This document shows positions 8,692 to 16,026 of a stretch of DNA of 22,782 bases, piece after piece. Each line of letters starts with the position of its first letter. The stretch's first letter is position 1. The notes under the pieces are model-generated. The model was not told where the DNA came from, made no database searches, and saw only the letters and a program-made list of their open reading frames with translations. Source of the stretch: Chrysochromulina tobinii (lineage: Eukaryota; Haptophyta; Prymnesiales; Chrysochromulinaceae); the NCBI GenBank assembly GCA_001275005.1, contig JWZX01002992.1, positions 1-22,782 on the forward strand. Reading direction: 5' to 3'. Made by a program: the position numbers and the translations under genes.

Positions 8692-11191
8692 TCACTTCCA
8701 CAGACCCACCGGCTTAGACTCTCGCTTGGTGCCGGAGGAGGATGAGCCTCCCTCGACCGGGAGTGCGGCCGCGCTACCGGCCGCGCTGGTCGCGGCGAGC
8801 GCCACGGCGAGGCTGTCCGCGCCGCACTTTTTGCGGAAGCGGCGGCGGAGCAGCTCGCGCTCCTCGAGTGCCCTACCCTTGTACGCTAGCCGCCAACACG
8901 GCGCTTCGCGCGTTTCCCGCTCGGCGGCGAGCTGCTTGACGGACGTGCGCTTGTGCTGGAGCTCGAGCACGACGTTCAGCAGGTCGTCGAGCCCTTGGTC
9001 GACGATCGCACGCAGCGGTGCAGCGTTGCGGCTCATATCGGGGGACGAGTTCACTTCAAGCAGCCACACGCCATACTGCGCGTCGAGCATCAGATCAAAG
9101 CCGTACAGCTCAAACGAAGCTGCCCGAGGCTCGATGACGTCGCACACCGCGCGCATCGTATCGCCCACCACAGCACTCATGCGCGCCTCGACAGCGGCCG
9201 CGGTGCGCGCGCCCGCTTCGGGGCCGTGCTGGGCCGTTAGAAAGCTGTGGAACTGCTCGCGCGACCACATGTTGCCCTCGATGGCCGTGCCGTACCCCTC
9301 GCACTTTTTCTGGATCGACTGGTTGGTGAGGTGGGTGACTCGGTCGGCGAGGTCGTCGTTGTACTCGCGGCTGCTGAAGCGCAGGTAGTAGTGCGAGTAG
9401 CGCCAGACGACGAGCGGGTTGATCGAGGTGACGAGCACCCACTGTCGCATATCAAACTTGCGCCTCTCAATCAGCAGCGGTCGGTCCACGTAGCGCTGCG
9501 CGATCATCTTGTGCTCGCGCTCGAAGAGGCGCTCGAGGATGGCTCCTAACTCACTCTCAATAGTGATGCCACGCCCCCGTGACATGTTCATCGCCTTGAG
9601 GATCCAAGCCGAGCCGATCGCGCCACCGATCGCAGGGGGCGTGGCAGCCGACGTCCTCGGCGTGGCCGTGGCGGCGGTTCGGTCTCTAAGCTCCGCCGCA
9701 CCGTCGTTGCCGTCGTCGCCGTCGCCGGTGGCCTCGCCACCTTCCTTATCAACGGCCGCGCTGCTTCCACCCTCCCTATCAATGCAGCGTGCCGCGCTGC
9801 TGGCGCCACCACAAAACGCTGCCTGCAGCTCGCTCAGCACCGCCTCGACCACAGCGCGTGCCAGCACAGCGCTTGTAGGCAGGCGTGCCGTCCACGATGC
9901 CGGCGTCATGTCGCCAACGCCCATCACGGCGCGCGACGTTCGCAGCGCCAGCGCAGCGGCAGCGCCAGAGCCGCGGCAGCTGCTGCTGGTGCTGGTGCTG
10001 CTGGTGCTGCTGCCCAGACTGCTACCGGCACAGCTGGCAGCGCCGGCGCTGCTGCTACTGATACTCCCGCCGGAACCCTCTGGCGGCGGCGGCTGTGGCG
10101 GCGGCTGTGGCGGCGGCTGTGGCGGCGGAGCGGCGGCGGCGGCTGCGGCGCTCAGGGCGGCGGCCGCAGGACTGCCGATGCTCACGCCAAGTGCTCGCTT
10201 AAGCCGGCCCTCTGCCGTTGCATCGAGCGAGCCCAGGAAGTAATGCCAGTCTGGCGCTTCAATGGTTGGATCGGCACCACGCAACGCCGAACACCGGTGT
10301 AGCCAAGCGGCGCCGCTGTTCCTGCTGCTACTGCTAGTGCTCGGCGCCCCCTGGTGTGAACCGGCGGCCTCGACGCGCTTGCAAGCGAGGTCGACGGCCG
10401 CCGCAAGCAACGCCCTGGATCGTGTGGGGGCACTGCCGCCGCCCATCGCCACTGCTGTCGGCGCCAAAACGGTCGCCTCCTTGTCCTTGTCCACCGTCGC
10501 CGCACCTTTTTTAACCACTGCCTTGGCCACCCCTGTGGATGCGGCCGCTCGCGTGGTCTGCGACGCTGCTGCTGCCGGCTCAGCTGCGGCCGCGCTGCTG
10601 CTGCCGTTGAGCGGGATCCGACGCAGCTCCTCTGCGGCGCGCGCGTGGTCTGCTGAAGCCTCCTCGAGCCGCGCGTGCGCCGCCGCCTCCTGAATGCGCG
10701 CGAGAAAGCGCCGAATGATCGAGACGGCGGCATTAACGCGCTCGGGTGCCGCCGGAGGCCACGCCGAGGAGGCGACCGCATCGACGAGGGCGGCACGCGC
10801 GGCGGTCACGAAATAATCGACGACGAACTCCTTGAGCTGCGCGGGCTCGTGCACGTAATACGTGCGCGGCACAAAGGTGTCGGGGTCCACGCCTTCGGTC
10901 CACGGCAGCGCACGCAGGTTTCCCGAGAGACGATGCTTGGTGATGAGCTCCCACGCGCGCTCAAAGTGGTTGAGGATCTGCTCGTCGCCAACAGTGCCGT
11001 CCGTGATGTGCTGCTCTGCTTTTGCGGCCTTAATCGTCCACTTTAGCCCAAAGCTCGTCGAGTCAGCATCCTCCTCCTCGACCCACCCGCGCCTTTCAAG
11101 CGCATCGCGAAGCGCCTGGATCTTGGCACCGCAGATCACAAAAGGTCTCGCGGCGCTTCTTCTTCTTCTTCACCTGCGGAGCCTCAGGCAT
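8692..11191 (-). CDS. tubulin glycylase-like TTL-family protein (TTLL3/8 type), frame broken near the start
   Basis: The main frame, 11139-8692, has no ATG at its beginning. The likely start is ATG at 11191 (MPEAPQ then a Lys run), which reaches FVICGAKIQALRDALERRGW only if one base of a four-T run at 11140-11143 is removed. The N-terminal part (about 1-110 of the main frame) has QILNHFERAWELITKHRLSGNLR and DTFVPRTYY, as in TTLL3/TTLL8. The catalytic TTL part (about 505-730) has WILKAMNMSRGRGI (ATP-binding), YVDRPLLIERRKFDMRQW, the LTNQSIQ region, ASFELYGFDLML and WLLEVNSSPDMS. A long Ala/Ser/Pro-rich insert separates them. TTLL3/8 enzymes ligate glycine onto tubulin tails in cilia and flagella, which suggests a flagellated stage. 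Glycylase rather than glutamylase activity is inferred from the motif set. Confidence 0.88.
11140..11143 (-). other. probable one-base insertion breaking the TTLL reading frame
   Basis: The coding strand reads GAGACCTTTTGTGATCTGC. With four T the ATG-initiated frame continues ETFCDLRC; with three T it reads ETFVICGAK and enters the TTLL domain. A stop precedes the domain frame upstream and no ATG lies between. A sequencing or assembly error in the homopolymer is the simplest explanation. A true frameshift or an unrecognised 5' exon cannot be excluded. Confidence 0.6.
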
Positions 11192-11505
11192 CACCCCACC
11201 AGCAGTGCCGGCAAACCGTCGCTCGGGCACACTCTGCGTTCGCTGCGTGTGAAATAGTCTCAGTTTCGTCGCTGTCCCCCCGTGAAGAATACGAAGATCT
11301 GTGAATACAAAACTGTTGACAATAACTTCTGACTTCCGTTCTGACGTTCTGAAAGACTGACTGATTGTTCAGCAGCTCAAGGAATGACACTGCGAGGCTG
11401 GTATTTGGCTGGTACATAGGATATTAGGTCAGCAGCCATCGACATGCATCGACTCCAGCCGGCGGCCCGGCGCGCCCAAGAGTTTCCGATACATGTGCGT
11501 GCGCG
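11192..11505. other. 314-bp spacer between two tandem minus-strand genes
   Basis: Less GC-rich than its surroundings. It must hold the 3' end of the EF-hand gene and the promoter of the TTLL gene. Repeated TTCTGAC/GACTGACTG-like words occur at about 11325-11365. No gene or recognisable control element is seen. Confidence 0.4.
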
Positions 11506-14106
11506 TCAGCGCTTCCTCTTCGGCCACTCGGCCAACGCGCGCCCACGCGAACCGCCCGCCACGCCGCCGTCGGTCGCTCTGAGGAACGTCGATTGGCGGC
11601 CTCGTCTATCTTCGAGCACGGTGACCATGTAAGGACCGATGTCCGTGTCGTCGACTGCCGTGGCCTCGTCGTCGTCGGCCTCCTCATTAACGTTCGTGCC
11701 TTCGACGACGTGGTCCTCACGCGTGCGCAGATCGTACATAAGGTCTGCTTTCACGCGTAAATCTTCCTTAAAGGCGCCATGGAGCGATCTCAAGCGCTCC
11801 AGATCGTCCGACGCGAGAGCGGCGTTGCGCTCCTCGTCGATTGCACGCTCCGAAGCGCTCAGCGGAGGCAACCACGCCACCTCTGGCGGCGGCGCGTCCG
11901 ACTGCGTAGACGGCTCGCGGCGAGAGTCAGATAGGGCTTGCGCCTGCGGTTCGCGCGCCTGCGCCACAGGCGCATTCGTCTGCGTCGTCGGCGACGCGCC
12001 CTGGTGAATTGGGTTGTGAATTGTCGGCTGCTCAAGGGAATGCGCGGCCGTCGGAGGTCGACTTGGCGCAGGCATCGGTGCGCCCTTATTCGTCGGTGTT
12101 GGCGCCGGTTCGGCGACCGGTAGGGCGGCGGCCGGTGCAAGTCCTGGTTTACGCGGCACAGGTACATGGAGTGGAGTCTCTGGCGTCAACGTGTGCAGCG
12201 CAGAGTGGCCGGAGCCGCCTTGCAACGTGCTCAAGTCGCGCACAAGGTGGTCGAACTCGAAGATGTCGAGCAGACGGTCGACCGAGGTGACGTCATACCG
12301 GCGGAGCGCGGCGCGTGCCTGCGCCTCGGATGCATGCACCCCGAGGAGGCGCAGCGCGGCATGCAGCTCGCTCACGTCCATTAAGCCGCTGCGGTCGCGG
12401 TCGAAGGTGTTGAAGGCGTCTTGGATGTTCGGAGGGATTGACGCTTGCCATTGGTTGACGAGCCCCTCCTCCTTGACTCGCTCCTCCTCCGCCGCCTTCT
12501 CCTCCTGCAGACGCGCCTGACGCTCCTCCTCGAGCCTTTGAAGCTCCTCCTCAGTGTACACTTTCTTTGGCTTGGGTGGGACCCAGCTAACGGCAAGCGC
12601 CGTGGCGAGCGCAGCCGCTCCCCACCCTTTACCCATCGCCTTCGCCTTGCCCATCGCCATCGCCATCGCTCCCGTCGTCGGCGGAGCCACCCCTGTCATC
12701 GACGCATCATCGATTCTCCAGGACTCCGGATTGGGCGCCGGTGGCAAGTACACGAACCCGATGCTGTCGATGTGGATGTTGCCCACAACCTTGAATGGGG
12801 TGTACATATCTCGATCGCGAGCCCCTCGCAAGTTTGATCGCATGCGGCGCTCCTCGGGGGTGAAAAGAGCCGCGTCCACCGATTGTGCGCCTTGACGAAA
12901 TGGGCCAAGGGGCCCTACTGACGAAACCTTGAAACCAGCTTTGGCCAGCCGTTGGTGCAGCTGTGCGCTCTCCTCTGCCAGAAGCGGCGCCTCGTCCGAC
13001 CGAAACGCGCGCGGCACAAGAGGATCGTCCGATGAGACGACGGGAGCGGGCGTGGGCAAGGGCGGCCGGGGGCGAGGCGTGGGACGACCCGCTGTGGCTC
13101 GGTAACCCGTTGACGCGCTCCATTCGCGCGTAAACGGCAGAGGCGTCGACGGCGGGTGCGGCACAACTCCTCCCCCAATGTCTGTGATCTTCCGGAAGGG
13201 AGCATAGGCCAGCTCGGGACCTCCTCGTTCCTCAGGTAGCAGAAGACCTCCTCGCGAGCAGAAAAAGTTCGATGGCATGGGTTGACATGCAGACCAGGAC
13301 GAGGAGATGACCGATGACGATGCCGCTGCGTCCGAGCCTGCAAGCGTGGTTCCCGCACTTCCGCCGCTAGCATCGTCGCTCGTGGGCGCCATCCTCAAAG
13401 GAGACCCTGCAACCAACGTGCCTGCCGGCGCGGTTCGCAGCCGTGAGGAAGCGTCGTCTGCAAAGCTCACTCCGCTCTCCGTCTTCGTGTGCGGATTCGT
13501 CGTGCTCGGGCGCGCCGTCGCCGGAGGCGGCAGCATGTACTCCCGAAACGGATCTGACATGCTCGACCGTGCCGTCGCCGGGACGCCGCGAGCTTTTCGC
13601 CTGCGAGGCGGCAGCATGCCATCCGGGTCCTGTATGGGCGTTGTCGACCACGCCTTGCTATCAGCCCTTGAGGGCCGCTGGCGCTGAGCACCCCACACGT
13701 GTGGTTTTGCAGCGGCTTCGTGCCACGGCATGACGACCGAGGACAGCCATCTCGGAGAGCCATCGTGGAGAGCCAGTGGTAACGTCCGAGGTTTGTGCGA
13801 CTGTTCAAGGCGGATCCAAGAGCACTTGCCACACGAGGAGAACCCGGCAAGCCCGCCTCTGTAGTCTCCCAGCGGCTCAAACGCGCCCCATTTGCCGCAA
13901 TTAGGGCAGCAATCTGTTGCCCTGACTACGAGCGGAGCCGTAGAAGTCGACTCCGGCGGCGCGGCCGACGTGTCGAGCACCATGTGGGAGCCTTCGGCCC
14001 CTTCGCGGCGCGATGAACGACTCCGAAACCGAACGTCACACGAGGGAGCACCTGCGGGGCGACCTGTCTCCCCTCCATTTCTCGTTGTGAATTGTTTTGG
14101 GGCCAT
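11506..14106 (-). CDS. unrecognised protein with N-terminal zinc-ribbon-like motif, coiled coil and EF-hand
   Basis: An uninterrupted frame of 866 residues from ATG at 14106. Residues 67-95 contain two CxxC pairs (C67/C70 and C92/C95; CPNC...CGKC) resembling a zinc ribbon. A long Ser/Pro-rich region follows. The middle has a conserved-looking block (about 400-470) with VDAALFTPEERRMRSNLRGA and MYTPFKVVGNIHIDSIGFVY. A charged helix with EEELQRLEEERQARLQEEK comes just before an EF-hand at about 562-595, whose loop DRDRSGLMDVSE has acidic or polar residues at calcium-ligand positions 1, 3, 5, 9 and 12; a second, degenerate hand (RYDVTSVDRLLDIFEFD) follows. Calcium binding is therefore plausible. 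I do not recognise the family. The C-terminal tail is acidic and ends in basic residues (WPKRKR). Confidence 0.8.
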   Translation of the reverse strand: MAPKQFTTRNGGETGRPAGAPSCDVRFRSRSSRREGAEGSHMVLDTSAAPPESTSTAPLVVRATDCCPNCGKWGAFEPLGDYRGGLAGFSSCGKCSWIRLEQSHKPRTLPLALHDGSPRWLSSVVMPWHEAAAKPHVWGAQRQRPSRADSKAWSTTPIQDPDGMLPPRRRKARGVPATARSSMSDPFREYMLPPPATARPSTTNPHTKTESGVSFADDASSRLRTAPAGTLVAGSPLRMAPTSDDASGGSAGTTLAGSDAAASSSVISSSWSACQPMPSNFFCSRGGLLLPEERGGPELAYAPFRKITDIGGGVVPHPPSTPLPFTREWSASTGYRATAGRPTPRPRPPLPTPAPVVSSDDPLVPRAFRSDEAPLLAEESAQLHQRLAKAGFKVSSVGPLGPFRQGAQSVDAALFTPEERRMRSNLRGARDRDMYTPFKVVGNIHIDSIGFVYLPPAPNPESWRIDDASMTGVAPPTTGAMAMAMGKAKAMGKGWGAAALATALAVSWVPPKPKKVYTEEELQRLEEERQARLQEEKAAEEERVKEEGLVNQWQASIPPNIQDAFNTFDRDRSGLMDVSELHAALRLLGVHASEAQARAALRRYDVTSVDRLLDIFEFDHLVRDLSTLQGGSGHSALHTLTPETPLHVPVPRKPGLAPAAALPVAEPAPTPTNKGAPMPAPSRPPTAAHSLEQPTIHNPIHQGASPTTQTNAPVAQAREPQAQALSDSRREPSTQSDAPPPEVAWLPPLSASERAIDEERNAALASDDLERLRSLHGAFKEDLRVKADLMYDLRTREDHVVEGTNVNEEADDDEATAVDDTDIGPYMVTVLEDRRGRQSTFLRATDGGVAGGSRGRALAEWPKRKR

Positions 14107-14503
14107 AGGAAAAAACGAAGAGGAGTGTCAAGAACCTCAAGTCTGTCGCAAAGAGAGTGAGTTTGACAGATGTTTCTCAATTTGTTCTCGACGAGCAGTC
14201 AGTGATACGTGATCCCCAGGATGTTTGCACCCGTCAGTCAGGAGTTGAGGAGAGAGAGAGAGACCGTTTTGAAAGGGGGTCGACTCTGTTTTCCACGTTT
14301 CGGCACCACGTAGTGGTACCGTGTCGAATTATAACCATTGACTCCGGTATATCCACGCATTCCGTGTAAACCCATCCCAAAACATCTTGAAGCTTTGGAG
14401 GAAGAAAACGAAATGTTGATCTTCGGGTACAATTCATCGGCGGGCGTGTTTTGGCGTGATCCGACGCAGGCGCTGCGCGGCCGCCCGACGCCCAAGAGCC
14501 GGG
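14107..14503. other. 397-bp divergent spacer, candidate promoter region
   Basis: Separates the divergent EF-hand and RING-CH genes. It contains a GA-dinucleotide run at about 14249-14262 and a small perfect inverted repeat ACCAC-GTA-GTGGT at 14305-14317. The RING-CH frame is open back to 14456 but without an ATG. Promoter function is inferred from position only. Confidence 0.4.
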
Positions 14504-15133
14504 ATGGATGCCACAGAATCTGGTTCTGACCCACCACCACAGTCAACGTCAGCTCGTACAGAGCTGCCCGCACCAGTCAAGATGAATGCGTGGGCTGAAA
14601 CTTCGAGAACATCAAGTGCTAGTGCGTACTCACTGGAGGAACGCTGCTGCTTCGTGTGCTGCTGTGAGATTAAAGGTGTGGAGCTTGTGTGCCCATGCGA
14701 GTGCAATGCCCGATTCATGCACATCGAGTGCCAGCTCAAGATGATGCAGCACACGGTGGCGCACCGAGAAGGCTGCCCCGTCTGCCAGTCGAAGTACCGG
14801 AATGTTCGCACGAGCCGCACACAAGTACGCAGGCTCACCCGTGAGGGTCTGTTTTTGCTTCTTTGGGCGTCTGGGAACGTGCTCCTTGGCGGCATGGGAG
14901 CGTACTTCATCAATTTGTGGCGCACCGAATATGATGATGATGACAAGGACGTTTTCCTCTACCTTGGCATCTCCTTCATCGCTCTCGCCGTCTTCCTCTT
15001 CATAATTGCTTGCGTAAATTGCTTGCGCTGCGCTGCGCGCGGTGCCCTTCGTCACCTCGAGCATAGTCGTCCACATGTCTTTGGGAGGCAAGGAGGTCGC
15101 CGTGCATGCCATGCCGATGATTGTCACTTCTGA
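14504..15133 (+). CDS. MARCH-like RING-CH E3 ubiquitin ligase with two membrane segments
   Basis: The first in-frame ATG is at 14504 (MDATESGSD), giving 209 residues. Residues 49-94 fit the RING-CH (RINGv) pattern exactly: C49-x2-C52, C63-x-C65, seven residues to H73-x2-C76, then 14 residues to C91-x2-C94. Two hydrophobic segments follow at about 113-138 and 150-172, separated by an acidic loop (TEYDDDDKD), as in MARCH-type ligases. Such proteins ubiquitinate membrane cargo in the endomembrane system, with the RING on the cytosolic side. The C-terminal tail is Arg/His/Cys-rich. The call is strong for RING-CH; the substrate is unknown. An upstream exon cannot be excluded. Confidence 0.9.
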   Translation: MDATESGSDPPPQSTSARTELPAPVKMNAWAETSRTSSASAYSLEERCCFVCCCEIKGVELVCPCECNARFMHIECQLKMMQHTVAHREGCPVCQSKYRNVRTSRTQVRRLTREGLFLLLWASGNVLLGGMGAYFINLWRTEYDDDDKDVFLYLGISFIALAVFLFIIACVNCLRCAARGALRHLEHSRPHVFGRQGGRRACHADDCHF

Positions 15134-16016
15134 TGTCACTTCCGAGCAAGTCGAGCAAGTACCCCTATGAAGAGCTCTGCGCTACAAGATGTAGCTAAAC
15201 TACGTGTACAAGATGTTCTAGCTAAACACTCACTGTGTGCGCTGTCGGTGCCGCGCCTGGACTCTCTCTTGCGGCTCCGTGCATGTGCGCTCTTCGATGC
15301 GCTCTCCGCTCTGGCCACACGGATAGCGGGATAGCATCAATATTTTATTTAACGAAGTGAATACTGCGTGTTTACGACTGTGAGTTTGTATGTTTGTTAG
15401 TGAGTCTCGGAGAGAGTGAGTTTATTTATTGAAACGGTCGTCGATGCACACATCTCACATGCTTCCTCTCCTAACGGTATCGAACGGTTGTATCTCATTG
15501 TGTATCGTAACCGTGGTATATAGTAGACCTCGCGTCCATTCACCGTAGTTTTGCCATAGATTCCGCCATTTCGTATTATTGTCGTCCTCTCGGAGCGGCT
15601 AATTAGTGGTAGAGCGCTTACGGGTTTTGCTGTGATTACAAATTCTATCTTCATCCCCGGCGCGCCCGGCCGGCCCGTCTGCCGTCACGGCGACGGGCCG
15701 TGACCGTCACCGCGCGTGTGGCATCGTGACGCGGAGCGCGGACGCCCGAGGCAGTTAGCGACAGGTCAGTCTCTGGAGTCCGGAGTCTCCGGTCGCGTCG
15801 GGTCTCGCTCTCGGGTGGCCCGCAGGCGCTCTTCTCGTATCTCGATACTGTAAAGGGAAGAGTCCGCGGTGCGCGGTCACAGCTGTAGGCGACTAGCGGG
15901 ACGCGACAGGCCGTGTACGGAGTAAGGTCAACTCTAGGCCCCGATCGAGTGAGACCCATGTGCATGGGCGCATGCGACCGGCGCCCCGTCGAGCGCGTGA
16001 CTCTAGACTCCGGACT
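15134..16016. other. 883-bp convergent spacer with AT-rich island, no confident gene
   Basis: Lies between the 3' ends of the RING-CH and CW-finger genes. From about 15320 to 15655 the sequence is much richer in A+T than the rest of the window, then turns abruptly GC-rich at CCCCGGCGCGCCCGGCC (15655 on). It contains a 21-bp direct repeat, a stem candidate GTCACGG...CCGTGAC near 15682-15702, and the repeats around 15773 and 16005. A minus-strand open frame at 15397-15654 (85 codons) has no recognisable domain and was not called. Confidence 0.5.
15183..15227 (+). repeat. direct repeat TACAAGATGT..AGCTAAAC, two copies
   Basis: Copies at 15183-15200 and 15207-15227 differ by a three-base insertion (TTC versus none). 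They lie just downstream of the RING-CH stop codon, probably in its 3' untranslated region. Confidence 0.85.
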
Positions 16017-16026
16017 CTAGACTCCG
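15773..16026. repeat. inverted repeat pair with a 14-bp tandem repeat at the CW-gene stop codon
   Basis: CTGGAGTCCGGAGTCT at 15773-15788 is the reverse complement, with one mismatch, of 16005-16020. The second arm overlaps a perfect tandem duplication of GACTCTAGACTCCG (15999-16012 and 16013-16026). The TAG stop of the minus-strand CW-finger gene (16017-16019) lies within the second copy, so this repeat supplied or replaced the end of that gene. Confidence 0.75.

Noticed and set aside
15397-15654. 85-codon minus-strand frame in the AT-rich island
   Set aside because: Reads like a plausible protein but has no recognisable domain, no neighbouring support, and length is not significant in AT-rich DNA; mentioned only in the spacer entry.
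15595-15656. tRNA-like stretch (TTAGTGGTAGAGCGCTTA followed by a T-loop-like GATTACAAATTC)
   Set aside because: The D-arm-like part is convincing, but no acceptor stem pairs the ends and the anticodon arm does not fold; at most a degenerate remnant.
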